Below are positions 32,974-42,271 of a DNA stretch of 64,000 nucleotides, piece by piece (position 1 is the first letter of the stretch; every line of letters starts with the position of its first letter). The notes beneath the pieces are model-generated. The model was not told where the DNA came from. It did not search any database and saw only the letters and a list, made by a program, of their open reading frames with translations. This DNA comes from Salinadaptatus halalkaliphilus (lineage in GTDB: Archaea > Halobacteriota > Halobacteria > Halobacteriales > Natrialbaceae), in NCBI RefSeq assembly GCF_006543045.1, contig NZ_RBZW01000077.1:613-64612 (forward strand), written 5' to 3'. The translations under genes and the position numbers were made by a program.

Positions 32974-34029
32974 TTAGTTAGAACGCTTTTGGATTTCCGC
33001 CGTCCGGGTGCCAGAATAGACGGGTTCGTCGTCCTGGTTGAACGCGATGTGCTGGAAGCGAACCGTTCCAGCCTCGTCGCTCGAGGCGTCGTCGGCCGCC
33101 TGGAGGACGCGGGTAAAGGCGTAGACGGTGTCGCCGACGGCGACGAACGTGTGAAACGATTCGTCGTCGAAGCCGACCTCGCGCCAGGTCTGTTCGTCCG
33201 ACCGTGCGTGACCCAGTGCGGTCGATCGAGTCACGTCGCCGTAGGTGACGATCGAACCCGACGGTGAGTCGGCCATCTCGTCGACGTTGTGGTGCTGTTT
33301 GGCCGTGTTCAGCGTCGCAAGCGGCAGGGAGGCGACGGTGACATCGTCCTGCGTGCGGCCGCGCTCGTGCCGGTAGGCAACGGCAGCGTTTTCGGCGTCG
33401 GCCCGCTCGAGGGCGTCGACGAAGTCCTCGAAGTAACCGCCCTCGGGCGTAACGAACGTTTCCGGAAGCGTTGGCTCGTCGTCTTCCTCGGCTGTCGCGC
33501 CACCGTCGGTCGCAACCGGTTCGCGACGCGGGATCATGTTCGTGCGCTCGTACGAGCAGAGTACGTCCCCCGTCTCTGGGTCCTTGCCGCGGGTTCGCCA
33601 GGAGACGATGCCGTACTCGGGTCGGGAACTCGAGGTCGCCGTATCGACGACTTCGCTCTCGACGTGGAGTTCGGTGCCGGCGTAGACCGGCGCTTCGGGG
33701 AAGCGAACGTCGGTACGACCGAGGAAGTAGCCACCCTTCTCACTCAGGTCCTCGACGGTGATGCCAAGCGTCGCTGCGGTGAGGTAGTCCGGGTGGATCG
33801 GCGGCTCGTCGAAGTCACGCGCCTCGGCGGCGTCGGTTCGCCAGTAGGCGGGATCGTGGTTGAGTGTCTGGCCCATCCACTGTTCGTTCCCCCAGCGGGT
33901 CAGCGTGAGCCCGGGGTCGTGCTCGATGAGATCGCCCTCCTCGAAGTTCTCGAAGTAGTTCCCCTTCTCTCTGGTCTCGGCTTGCTCGAGTGCCTGTGCG
34001 AACGTGTCTGGATCCGTCCAGTCAGTCAT
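32974..34029 (-). CDS. mch: Mesaconyl-CoA (2-methylfumaryl-CoA) hydratase
   Basis: 351 residues, double hot-dog MaoC-type hydratase. The start MTDWTDPDTFAQALEQAETR and the segment GNYFENFEEGDLIEHDPG with WGNEQWMGQTLNHDPAYW match haloarchaeal mesaconyl-CoA hydratases. It converts mesaconyl-C1-CoA to beta-methylmalyl-CoA in the methylaspartate cycle. Its start overlaps the mal stop by 8 bp (34022-34029), showing operon organisation. Confidence 0.92.
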   Translation of the reverse strand: MTDWTDPDTFAQALEQAETREKGNYFENFEEGDLIEHDPGLTLTRWGNEQWMGQTLNHDPAYWRTDAAEARDFDEPPIHPDYLTAATLGITVEDLSEKGGYFLGRTDVRFPEAPVYAGTELHVESEVVDTATSSSRPEYGIVSWRTRGKDPETGDVLCSYERTNMIPRREPVATDGGATAEEDDEPTLPETFVTPEGGYFEDFVDALERADAENAAVAYRHERGRTQDDVTVASLPLATLNTAKQHHNVDEMADSPSGSIVTYGDVTRSTALGHARSDEQTWREVGFDDESFHTFVAVGDTVYAFTRVLQAADDASSDEAGTVRFQHIAFNQDDEPVYSGTRTAEIQKRSN

Positions 34030-35299
34030 CCGCTGTCACCTCGTCGCTCTCGGTTGGTAACTGTTCCCGTTTGTGTCGCGCAATCGTCCGACGCATCTCG
34101 TTTTCGACGATCATGTAGCCCTCGTCGAATCCCATACCGGGCTTTGCGAGTACCTGTGCCGCATTCGTCGCGAGCGCGACGTGGGCACAGGCACGCGCGG
34201 AGGTTTCGGTCTCGTTGCAGGTCCCACCGAGGTAGGCACGCGTCTCCGTGCCCTCACAGTAGCGAACTGCCTGTCCACTGCGATGAATCCCACCGAGATC
34301 GGGCGTCTTGACCTGCACGAGGTCGGCTGCGCCGGCGTCGACGAACGCCTGCACGTCCTCGAAGGTGTTACACCACTCGTCGGCGACGATGTCGACGCCG
34401 ACGCCGGCGTCGGCCAGTCCCGCACGGAGTTCGACCATCGCGTCGATCTGGTCAGCGCGGTTGCCGACGTCCATCGGCCCTTCGATCTGGATCGGATACG
34501 GCGCGGCCGCTGTCTCGAGGGCGGCGAAATAGTCGACGACCGCTGTGCGATCGTACGGCGCGTCGAAGACCTCGCCGATCATGCCGTAGACGTCGATGTG
34601 AAAGCGGGGCTCGTAGCCGTCCGGGCCGAGTTCCTGGGAGCGTTCGGTGAGCCACTCGACGTACTCGAGCAAGGTCTCGCCGTCCTCGCCGATCTTCTCG
34701 ACGCTGTTGATCAGCGCGTGGGGCAAGACGGGGACGCCCTTGACGAACATCTTCTCGGTGTTGTTGTAGCGGTCGTCGCCGGACTGGCCGAAGACCGGCA
34801 CCGGTTCCGTCGCGGGTTCGGTCCCGAGCGCGTCGGCCATGACGGCCGTCCGCGTCGTGTTCTGGGCCTCGGCCGCGGCCCCGAGCAGCGCCTGCGAAAC
34901 GCCGTATCGGATGGCGGTGTGCAGCTGGTCGCCCTCGACCGTCAGCGCCTCGAGCGTCTCGGCATTCTCGAGAAACGCAGTCGCGTCGCGACCTTCGAGT
35001 GCGTCGGCGACGGGCCCTTCGACGACGGGTGCGTATTCCTCGGCCTGGAACAGCGGGTCGCGCCCGCCAGCCCCGGAGTACTGCACCGCGGCACAGTCGC
35101 CGCGAACGACGGTACCGTCGGCGAGTTCGATGTCGACGATGAGCGTCTCGCCCGCCTGGCGAATCTCCTCGAAGCCGTCGGTGACGGGTTCGCCGTCGTA
35201 GGTAAAGCCGTCTTGCTGTGCACCCTGCTTGATCGCGCGCTGATCGTCGAAGAAGAACCCGGAAAAACCGGGCGTCGCGTGAATGCCTGTAATATCCAT
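34022..35299 (-). CDS. mal: Methylaspartate ammonia-lyase
   Basis: 425 residues, enolase superfamily. FHIDVYGMIGEVF carries the catalytic-base histidine region and VQVKTPDLGGIHRSGQA the catalytic lysine region known from clostridial and Citrobacter enzymes. It eliminates ammonia from 3-methylaspartate to give mesaconate. It starts two bases after the mamB stop and overlaps mch. Confidence 0.95.
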   Translation of the reverse strand: MDITGIHATPGFSGFFFDDQRAIKQGAQQDGFTYDGEPVTDGFEEIRQAGETLIVDIELADGTVVRGDCAAVQYSGAGGRDPLFQAEEYAPVVEGPVADALEGRDATAFLENAETLEALTVEGDQLHTAIRYGVSQALLGAAAEAQNTTRTAVMADALGTEPATEPVPVFGQSGDDRYNNTEKMFVKGVPVLPHALINSVEKIGEDGETLLEYVEWLTERSQELGPDGYEPRFHIDVYGMIGEVFDAPYDRTAVVDYFAALETAAAPYPIQIEGPMDVGNRADQIDAMVELRAGLADAGVGVDIVADEWCNTFEDVQAFVDAGAADLVQVKTPDLGGIHRSGQAVRYCEGTETRAYLGGTCNETETSARACAHVALATNAAQVLAKPGMGFDEGYMIVENEMRRTIARHKREQLPTESDEVTADD

Positions 35300-35301
35300 C
35301 G

Positions 35302-36735
35302 TTAGACGTTGCCCTGTGGGCGACCGATGAGTTTTCCGTCGCTGATCGCGTCGACGTCGTCTGCCACCATCCGGAACGACTGATCGCGCCCTTCCGTACT
35401 GGCCCGGCGCGAGAGTCGCGCCTTGTGGATCTCCTTGATATCATCGTCCATCTCGAGGTCGGCCCACTCGAAGATGCGGACGCGACCGTCGTCGTCTCGA
35501 GCGGGGAGGACGGCCCCCGCGGCGCTGTCAGATGGTGCGAATGGGACATCGAGTGCGCCCGAATCGAAGGCCTTGAGCGTTCCCTGAACGACGTCGCCGT
35601 CGCCGTGCTCGAAGATAGTGTCCATCAGACAGCGCGTTTCGCGCTCGATGAGGTCCTGTTCTTCCTCGATGCCGTCGATATCGATCTTCTGCTCGATCGC
35701 CATGTCGATGACCTGCCGCGTCGTGCGCAGCCCGGAGGCGTTTGCCTCCTTGGTCGGAACCCCCTGGAACTCCTGTGGGGACTTGGTGATGACCTTATCC
35801 GGCTGGGCGATGGCGGCGGTCATCCCGCCGAGGCTGATCACGCCGTTGGCACGGGCCTCGTCCGGCGGGAAGCCGCCCATCCACTCGTGGAAGACGGTGG
35901 TGACGACGACCTCGTCCGGGAGGTACTCGTTGCCCAGCTTCTTCAGGGCGTTCAGGGCGGCGACGTCCTGGACGACGTTGCCGACCTGCCCGTAACCGAG
36001 CGTGATCGAGCGCACGCCCTGCGTGGCGGCGAGTTTCCCCTCGACTAGCATGATCGCGATCGCGATCGACGGCGGGACGAGCGTCCCCGTGAGGGGACCG
36101 AACGGCTCGCGGTTGATGCGAACGCCGCGTTCGGTGTACGCGCCGGCCAGTCGATCTACGAATTGCCACTTCTCGATCGTCTCCTCGAGGCCGTGTCGCT
36201 TGGTGTAGGGGATGTTGTAGGAGATCGGACCGCCCTCGAAGCTCTGGAAACCACCGGCAAACGTGATCGCCGCCAGCAGTCGGGCGTCCGGCGTGCCGTG
36301 GCGGACCTCGATCGGAGCGTCGACCTCGTCGATCAGCTTTCGGCAGCCGTCGACGCCGTGGTTCACCGCGGGGAATCCGTTGAGCGTGTCGTCGCCCGTC
36401 TCACGCGCCTTCTCGAGGCCCTGTTGGGCTTTCTCGTATTCGTTATCGCGCGTGTACGAGTCGATCGTGGTCGGAATGAGATCCGCCTTCCCCTCCTCGT
36501 GGAGGTACTTCGAGAGTTCGATCTGGTCGTCGAGTCGCGGAACGCCAGCTCGAGGCTGCAAGAGCGGCTTGTCCGCCGACTCGAGGACATCTGCAAACCG
36601 TTTGTGGTCGGGCAGGGATTCGTGGTACTCGATGGCCTCCTCGAAGTCGACAGCTGCTCCGGTTGGCCAGTTCGATCGGATCTCTTCGTCGATACGCCGT
36701 AGCTCGTCGGCCGGTATACGTTCGTCTCGTATCAT
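35302..36735 (-). CDS. mamB: Glutamate mutase, epsilon (large catalytic) subunit
   Basis: 477 residues, B12-dependent mutase TIM barrel (GlmE/MutE type). Recognised from PLLQPRAGVPRLDDQIELSK, FPAVNHGVDGCRKLID, GGPISYNIPYTKRHGLEE and MGGFPPDEARANGVISLGG. With the small cobalamin subunit it interconverts glutamate and 3-methylaspartate, the entry step of the methylaspartate cycle. It lies 21 bp after mamA. Confidence 0.95.
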   Translation of the reverse strand: MIRDERIPADELRRIDEEIRSNWPTGAAVDFEEAIEYHESLPDHKRFADVLESADKPLLQPRAGVPRLDDQIELSKYLHEEGKADLIPTTIDSYTRDNEYEKAQQGLEKARETGDDTLNGFPAVNHGVDGCRKLIDEVDAPIEVRHGTPDARLLAAITFAGGFQSFEGGPISYNIPYTKRHGLEETIEKWQFVDRLAGAYTERGVRINREPFGPLTGTLVPPSIAIAIMLVEGKLAATQGVRSITLGYGQVGNVVQDVAALNALKKLGNEYLPDEVVVTTVFHEWMGGFPPDEARANGVISLGGMTAAIAQPDKVITKSPQEFQGVPTKEANASGLRTTRQVIDMAIEQKIDIDGIEEEQDLIERETRCLMDTIFEHGDGDVVQGTLKAFDSGALDVPFAPSDSAAGAVLPARDDDGRVRIFEWADLEMDDDIKEIHKARLSRRASTEGRDQSFRMVADDVDAISDGKLIGRPQGNV

Positions 36736-36756
36736 CTACGAATTCACAGTCGACAT

Positions 36757-37197
36757 CTAGGAACTGATCCGTGGACGCTCCGACTCGGTCGGTCTGATAT
36801 CTAAGTCCGTCCGGAGGGCGGCGATCGCCTCTTCCGGGTCGGTCTCGGAGTCGAAGACGCGGTCAAACCCGAGCGCTTCGAACGTCTCTCGAGTTCGGTC
36901 CCAATCGTCTTGCCCGACCGCCAGGTTGCCGCCGATGTAGCTGACGGCGTCGACCCCTCGAGACTCGAGGACGTCGTGAAAGCCCTGGCAGTCCTGCTCG
37001 GCGTGGCCGTAGAGCGAGGAGACCAGTACAGCGTTGGCGTCGTGTGCTACCGCGGCCTCGGCGAACTCCTCCTGGGAGGTCTGAACGCCGAGGTTGACGA
37101 CATCGAAGCCAGCTGCACTGAAGGCCTGCTCTAAGATTGTGATTCCAACGACGTGGGCATCCGAGCCGATCACGCCGAGGACGACCGTTTGGGACAT
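36757..37197 (-). CDS. mamA: Glutamate mutase, sigma (cobalamin-binding) subunit
   Basis: 146 residues from ATG 37197 (MSQTVVLGVIGSDAHVVG). The B12-binding signature is complete: DAHVVG (DxHxxG), SSLYGH (SxL) and IGGNLAVG (GG). A TATA box at 37224-37230 on the same strand is 30 bp upstream, supporting this start over the in-frame ATG-like codon at 37212. It is the first gene of the mamA-mamB-mal-mch-citE1 operon. Confidence 0.95.
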   Translation of the reverse strand: MSQTVVLGVIGSDAHVVGITILEQAFSAAGFDVVNLGVQTSQEEFAEAAVAHDANAVLVSSLYGHAEQDCQGFHDVLESRGVDAVSYIGGNLAVGQDDWDRTRETFEALGFDRVFDSETDPEEAIAALRTDLDIRPTESERPRISS

Positions 37198-37223
37198 CGT
37201 ATTCAAAACCATGATAGACGCCC

Positions 37224-37230
37224 CTATAAA
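37224..37230 (-). promoter_or_regulatory. TATA box of the methylaspartate-cycle operon
   Basis: TTTATAG on the minus strand is centred 30 bp upstream of the mamA ATG at 37197, as in leaderless haloarchaeal promoters. The 150-bp divergent region to mct (37213-37348) is AT-rich and likely holds shared control. Confidence 0.6.
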
Positions 37231-37348
37231 CTTAATGATCTTCCATGATAATACTCCTTAAACATCCTAGCAGCAGCCCTATGTCATGAATCCACATCCT
37301 CATGATCGATGGCAACAGTTTTTGTCGGCGTGACGCAATCGGTGGTAC

Positions 37349-38521
37349 ATGGGAGCGCTTTCGAATCTGCGCGTGTTGGATCTGACCCAGGTTCTCGCTG
37401 GACCGTACTGTACGATGTTACTCGCGGATATGGGCGCGGACGTAGTCAAAATCGAACGTCCCGGCGGCGATATGATCCGGTCGAATCCGCCGTTCGTCGA
37501 CGACCCCGAGGAGGAGGCCTACGGCGGCTACTTCCAGAGTGTCAACCGCGGCAAGAAGAGTATCGAACTGAACTTAGGCGACGACGAGGACCGCGAGGAC
37601 TTCCTCTCGCTGGTCGAGGAAGCCGATATCGTCGTCGAGAACTACCGGGCAGGCACGATGGAAAAGTACGATCTCGGCTACGAGACGCTTACCGAGTACA
37701 ACGAGGATCTCATCTACTCCTCGATCCGAGGCTTTGGCGACCCGCGGACGGGTGAAACTGACCGACAGGGCCAGCCCTCGTTCGACCTCATCGCGCAGGC
37801 ACTCGGCGGGGTCATGGAAACCACCGGCCAACCCGACGGCCCACCGACCAAGACCGGTCCCGGCGTCGGCGACCTCTTTACCGCGACGCTGAACTGCATC
37901 GGCATCCTCGCGGCCGTCAACCACCGCGAACAGACCGGCGAAGGCCAGTACGTCGACACTGGCATGTACGACTCGATGATCTCCTTTACCGAGCGTGCCA
38001 TCTACCAGCAGTCCTACACCGGCGAGGCGCCATCCCGACGTGGGAACTCCCACCCGACGCTGTTTCCCTACGACGCCTTCGAGACTGCCGACGGCTACGC
38101 CGTCATCGCCGCGTTCAACAACAACCACTGGGCGGAACTCTGTAATGCGATGGAGCGTGACGACCTCGCCGAGTCGTATGCGACGACGCCGGAACGCCTC
38201 GCAAACCGCGAGACGCTTCACGAAGAGATCGGCGAGTGGGCCGGCGAGTTGACCAACGACGAACTCGTCGATATCCTCGAGGGGCGCGTCCCGGCCGCGA
38301 AGGTCCAAACGACCGAGGAAATCTTCGACGACCCACACATTCACACGCGTGATATGCTCGTCCCCGTCGAACAGCCCGGTGCGGGCGACGATGTCGAGAT
38401 CGCGGGCACCCCTATCAAGATGACCGAAACGCCGCCCGAGCCCCGGGGTCGCGCGCCGTTGCTCGACGAACACCGAGACGAAGTGTTGGGCGAGGAGCCC
38501 GAGACGACGGCCGACGACTGA
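37349..38521 (+). CDS. mct: Succinyl-CoA:mesaconate CoA-transferase (class III)
   Basis: 390 residues, family III CoA-transferase. It begins MGALSNLRVLDLTQVLAGPY and has GADVVKIERPGGD and the conserved SFDLIAQALGGVMETTG. The catalytic aspartate is expected in VGDLFTATLNCIG. In the methylaspartate cycle it activates mesaconate with CoA from succinyl-CoA. It is divergent from mamA, so all the cycle-specific enzymes from glutamate to beta-methylmalyl-CoA cleavage are encoded within 31.9-38.5 kb. Confidence 0.92.
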   Translation: MGALSNLRVLDLTQVLAGPYCTMLLADMGADVVKIERPGGDMIRSNPPFVDDPEEEAYGGYFQSVNRGKKSIELNLGDDEDREDFLSLVEEADIVVENYRAGTMEKYDLGYETLTEYNEDLIYSSIRGFGDPRTGETDRQGQPSFDLIAQALGGVMETTGQPDGPPTKTGPGVGDLFTATLNCIGILAAVNHREQTGEGQYVDTGMYDSMISFTERAIYQQSYTGEAPSRRGNSHPTLFPYDAFETADGYAVIAAFNNNHWAELCNAMERDDLAESYATTPERLANRETLHEEIGEWAGELTNDELVDILEGRVPAAKVQTTEEIFDDPHIHTRDMLVPVEQPGAGDDVEIAGTPIKMTETPPEPRGRAPLLDEHRDEVLGEEPETTADD

Positions 38522-38619
38522 TCGTCTGGGACGGATTTCTGGAACCGCCAACAAGCCCACCGTCTCGCCAGTCTGCTCGAGTCAGATCATTCTTGGATCG
38601 GGAACGCGTACGGACGGCT

Positions 38620-38901
38620 ATGACCGACGAGGACGACGTGACCGACGATAGCGAGAACTGGATGGCCCCTATCGACGGCGACATCCTCGAGCTGATGCGA
38701 GACGACGACATTTTCACCCCGGACGACATCGCCGAGTACGACATCTGCCGCGGGCCGGACGCAGCCTATCGGTGTCGCGAATTGGCCAAACGTGGCCTCC
38801 TGCAAAAGCACGCGACCGGGATGTACGATATCACTGAGCTGGGCGAGCAGTTTCTCGCGGGCGAAGTCGACCCGATCGAACTCGAGATCGAAGACGAGTA
38901 G
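38620..38901 (+). CDS. PhiH1-repressor-like winged-helix protein
   Basis: 93 residues from ATG 38620 (MTDEDDVTDDSENWM). The core WMAPIDGDILELMRDDDIFTPDDIAE and GAAYRCRELAKRGLL-like helix (here DAAYRCRELAKRGLLQKH), followed by a wing MYDITELGEQFLAGE, is the small winged helix common in haloarchaea and named after the phage PhiH1 repressor. Its target is unknown; proximity to mct suggests but does not show control of the cluster. Confidence 0.82.
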   Translation: MTDEDDVTDDSENWMAPIDGDILELMRDDDIFTPDDIAEYDICRGPDAAYRCRELAKRGLLQKHATGMYDITELGEQFLAGEVDPIELEIEDE

Positions 38902-39032
38902 CGATCCACCGGCGTGGCCCCGGGATATGCCCCAATCGCGCCGGAAGCGACACACTGCAGTCTACGAGCGCCGACGCATCCGACCGGCCGACGCTAAGAG
39001 AGGCCCACCACCAGTGCAGGCGGAGAACGCCA

Positions 39033-39608
39033 CTACAAATCCTCCGGCTGCGTGCCGATACCCTCGAGCCAGCCCGGGGGCTGTGCCGCGCTGGGATCTG
39101 CGTGCTCGCGTTTGAGTACCATCGGCGTCCGCTCGAGGCTGAGGACGAGGTCGCCGTCCTGGTTGTACGCGCGGAGTTCGGTTTCGACGATGCCGACGTG
39201 GTCGCGGGACTCGAGTTCGCGCTTCGAGAGGACTTCGCTCTCGGCGTAGATCGTATCGCCGTGGTAGACGGGGTTGTGGTGGCGGATGTCGTCGTAGCCG
39301 AGGTTCGCGGTGGCGTTGACCGAGACGTCGATGACGCTCATGCCGACCGCCAGCGCGATGACGAACGTGCCGTCGACGAGCCGTTCGCCGAACTCCGTCT
39401 GGGCTGCGTAGGCCTCGTTGAAGTGCATCGGGTTGAGGTTCATCGTCACGTTCGTCATCCAAACGTTGTCCGTCTCGGTGACGGTCCGACCGAACGGGTG
39501 CTTGTAGACGTCGCCAACGGAGAAATCCTCGTAGTAGCGGCCGTGCCAGCCGGCGACGATGTTCTTGTCAGTCTCCTCACTGTCGGAATCGGGCGTTTCC
39601 TCTGCCAT
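39033..39608 (-). CDS. MaoC-family (R)-hydratase/dehydratase
   Basis: 191 residues, single hot-dog MaoC domain. GRYYEDFSVGDVYKHPFGR and NVTMNLNPMHFNEAYAA (the D/N-x4-H hydratase region) are visible, then LVDGTFVIALAVGMSV. It probably hydrates an enoyl-CoA. Being close to the methylaspartate-cycle genes, it may act on a related mesaconyl/crotonyl-type CoA ester, but the substrate is not determined. It is 113 bp downstream of the acyl-CoA synthetase gene on the same strand. Confidence 0.85.
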   Translation of the reverse strand: MAEETPDSDSEETDKNIVAGWHGRYYEDFSVGDVYKHPFGRTVTETDNVWMTNVTMNLNPMHFNEAYAAQTEFGERLVDGTFVIALAVGMSVIDVSVNATANLGYDDIRHHNPVYHGDTIYAESEVLSKRELESRDHVGIVETELRAYNQDGDLVLSLERTPMVLKREHADPSAAQPPGWLEGIGTQPEDL

Positions 39609-39721
39609 ACGTTGGCGTTGGCCGGGGAGGTAGTGAACCGTTCCGATATCGATCGACCGGCGGAACCGATCGCCGGTCGAGGGCGGGGTCGGCTCCCGGC
39701 GCCCACCCCAGATCGATCGCG

Positions 39722-41341
39722 TTAGAATCGGTTTGCGACGCGGTCGCGAAGCGCCGTTTTCTGGACTTTCTCGCCGTTCGGTCCCGCCGTCGTCGGGAAT
39801 GCGTCGACGAATTCGAAGGCGGCCGGGACCTTGTAATCGGCGACGCGATCATCGAGGAACGACTCGAGGTCGGCCTCGGAGATGTCCCCGTCGGCGACGA
39901 CAAACGCGACGGGCACCTCGCCGTGGCGCGGGTGGGACGCACCGACGACCTCGCAGGCGTCGACGGCGGGGTGGTCCTCGACGGCGGCCTGAATCTCGGG
40001 TGGGGCGACGAGAAAGCCACGCGTCCGCAGTGCGTCGTCTAACCGCGAGCGGTAGTAGACGTAGCCGTCGGCGTCTTTCCTACAGAGGTCGCCGGTGTAG
40101 AACCAGCCTGCATCGTCGAAGGCCTCGGCGGTCGCCTCGGGCTTGTCGAGATAGCTCTCCGCGACCAGGTAGCCCCGGAGTGCGAGTTCGCCTTCCTCGC
40201 CAGGTGGCCGTTGCTCGTGGCTTTCGGGGTCGACGATTTTCGAGTCGATAGCGGGATGAATCGGTGGCCCGCCGACCCGCTTGCGGCGCTCGAGCGGATC
40301 GTCGGGATCGCCGACGAAAATCTGGCTGTTGGCCTCCGAGAGGCCGTAGGGCTGGACAACCGGAAAGCCGAACGTCTCCTCGATGCGGTCGAACAGGGCG
40401 TCGTCGAACCCCTTGCTGACGAAGCCGACGACACCGGACTCGACCGTCTCGACGCGCGGGCGCGAGAACGATTCGTGCTCGAGCATGCGTTCGAACATTA
40501 CGCCGAGGCCAGTAAGGACGGTCCCATCGTGCTCGTCGAGAAGCCGGATCGTCTCGCCGGGATCGAAGTGAGTCTGGGTCACGAGCGTCGCGCCCGTCGC
40601 GAGATGGCTGAACAGCGTGTTGTACCCCCAGATGCCACAGAACGGCAGGGTCGCGACGCCGATGTCCGAAGCGGTCATCTCGAGGTGATCGGCGACGTTC
40701 GCGGCGTGGTTCAACAGTGATCGACTCGACTGGAGACAGCCCTTGGGATCGCTCGTCGTGCCGCTGGTGTAGAAGATCGCAGCGGGTGTCCGGGGATCGC
40801 TCGCCGGCTCGATCTCCCGGCGGTCGCGTCCGACCGCGAGCACCGCCTCGTAGTCACGGGTGGCCGGCACCGTCTCGTCGGGCTCGAGGCTGACGACGGC
40901 CTCGAGATCCGGGTACGTGGCTGATTCGAACGTCTCGGGCGTCGACTCGGCGGTCGCGGGAACGGCGTCGGCCAACATCTCGTGATACTGGCGGCCCAGC
41001 AGCGATCGTTCGGTGACGAGCACGCTCGCGCTCGAATCTGCGAGTATGTACTCGAGTTCGTGGGTTCGATAGCGGGTGTTGACCGCGACCATCGCCGCGC
41101 CGAGATACGAGGCCGCGAGCTGACAGACGATCCATTCGGGACGGTTACCGAGCCAGACCGCGACGATGTCGCCGGACCCCACGCCGAGGTCGGCTAATCC
41201 GTGCGCGAGCGAGCGGCTATCCGCGAGAAGGTCCCCGTAGCACCACTCTTCTCCCTCGAAGACGACGGCCGTCCGTTCCGGTTCGTCGGCTGCGACGGCG
41301 GCGATCCCTTCGTAGATCGTCTCTTCCGGCCATGTGAGCAT
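39722..41341 (-). CDS. AMP-forming acyl-CoA synthetase
   Basis: 539 residues from ATG 41341 (MLTWPEETIYEGIAAVAA). This is an ANL-superfamily adenylating enzyme: the P-loop-like IFYTSGTTSDPKGC, VVQPYGLSEANSQ (A5 motif), GWFYTGDLCRKDADGYVYY (A7/A8) and a C-terminal AFPTTAGPNGEKVQKTALR with the catalytic lysine. The substrate acid is unknown; location beside MaoC and the methylaspartate cluster suggests a short or branched carboxylate. Confidence 0.88.
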   Translation of the reverse strand: MLTWPEETIYEGIAAVAADEPERTAVVFEGEEWCYGDLLADSRSLAHGLADLGVGSGDIVAVWLGNRPEWIVCQLAASYLGAAMVAVNTRYRTHELEYILADSSASVLVTERSLLGRQYHEMLADAVPATAESTPETFESATYPDLEAVVSLEPDETVPATRDYEAVLAVGRDRREIEPASDPRTPAAIFYTSGTTSDPKGCLQSSRSLLNHAANVADHLEMTASDIGVATLPFCGIWGYNTLFSHLATGATLVTQTHFDPGETIRLLDEHDGTVLTGLGVMFERMLEHESFSRPRVETVESGVVGFVSKGFDDALFDRIEETFGFPVVQPYGLSEANSQIFVGDPDDPLERRKRVGGPPIHPAIDSKIVDPESHEQRPPGEEGELALRGYLVAESYLDKPEATAEAFDDAGWFYTGDLCRKDADGYVYYRSRLDDALRTRGFLVAPPEIQAAVEDHPAVDACEVVGASHPRHGEVPVAFVVADGDISEADLESFLDDRVADYKVPAAFEFVDAFPTTAGPNGEKVQKTALRDRVANRF

Positions 41342-41406
41342 TGCTACCACGGTTGTGGCTGCGCTGATAAAATCGTTACCGATGACTCACAACGTCGGTC
41401 GTCTGC

Positions 41407-41760
41407 TCACGCGTCGCGATGGTCTGTCTCCCGACTCTCAGCAACTTGCTCGGCGTCGGCTCCGAACTCGGCCGCGAGGAGATCGGGAACGTCGTCCGGT
41501 TGCACGTCGCTATACCACTCGTTTCGCGGCTGGATCGTTAGCGCGGTGCCGCCCTCGCTACAGAGGCCGAGACAGTCCGTCCTCGAGACGCCGATCGGCG
41601 ACCAGAACGCGTTTCGGGCCCTGAGCCAGTCTTTGACGGCGTCGACGGTTGCTTCGGCGCCGACGTCGCCACAGCAGGCGTAGTCGGAATCTCGGTCGTT
41701 CGTACAGACGAAGACGTGTGCTGCGAGCCGGTCTCGTTGGGCGTCGGTGCGTCGGTTCAT
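41407..41760 (-). CDS. Thioredoxin-like [2Fe-2S] ferredoxin
   Basis: 117 residues. Cysteines in HVFVCTNDRDSDYACCG and TDCLGLCSEGG form the spaced C...C...C-x3-C pattern of thioredoxin-fold [2Fe-2S] proteins. It likely transfers electrons to an unidentified partner. It ends 66 bp from the acyl-CoA synthetase gene and points the same way, so it could be the first gene of that transcript. Confidence 0.85.
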   Translation of the reverse strand: MNRRTDAQRDRLAAHVFVCTNDRDSDYACCGDVGAEATVDAVKDWLRARNAFWSPIGVSRTDCLGLCSEGGTALTIQPRNEWYSDVQPDDVPDLLAAEFGADAEQVAESRETDHRDA

Positions 41761-42271
41761 ATGGTGTGGGGAGGGCTGATCGACAGATGCAACTCAGATT
41801 TTACTACTGAAACGTTAGTTGTAATACTTGTGGTCGACGATCGATCCCCGACCGGGAGACGCTGCTCTACGGAATCTGCCGGGTGGTTCAGCGAGGATAT
41901 CCTGCCGATATCGGACGAACGTTTCTCTTCCAATAGAAATGGCAAACGAGTGCAAAAATACGCGAACGATTGGATAGGATTTATCGATTCTCCAGCCTAT
42001 CTGGCGGATAACGAAATAGTTTTCCTATGGGTACCGCTTGACTCGACTAACGAGAATAGAGACATGAGTGGCAAACGACGGTCATCTGGCAGGGTGTCCG
42101 TGGGACGGTTTGGCCCTTCGAGGCGCTGTCGACGCAACGTTGCGACCGACAGCCGATTTCGGAGGTCCCCGCGGGCGAACTCGAGGCGGAGACGAGTGTC
42201 GGTCGCGAGTAACTCGGGCCACGCCTCGTGGCAGCCGATACTGACGACGTGCCGTCCCGGGGGTGTCCCCG
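41761..42271. other. 510-bp stretch upstream of the Mrp operon; no gene supported
   Basis: The left half (41780-42060) is AT-rich. The right half is GC-rich. A minus-strand frame around 42060-42250 (SIGCHEAWPELLATDTRLRL...) has gene-like composition but no usable start. A plus-strand frame near 41940-42080 is open but lacks GC bias. The region presumably holds the promoter of the Mrp operon; I could not identify a clear TATA box. Confidence 0.4.
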
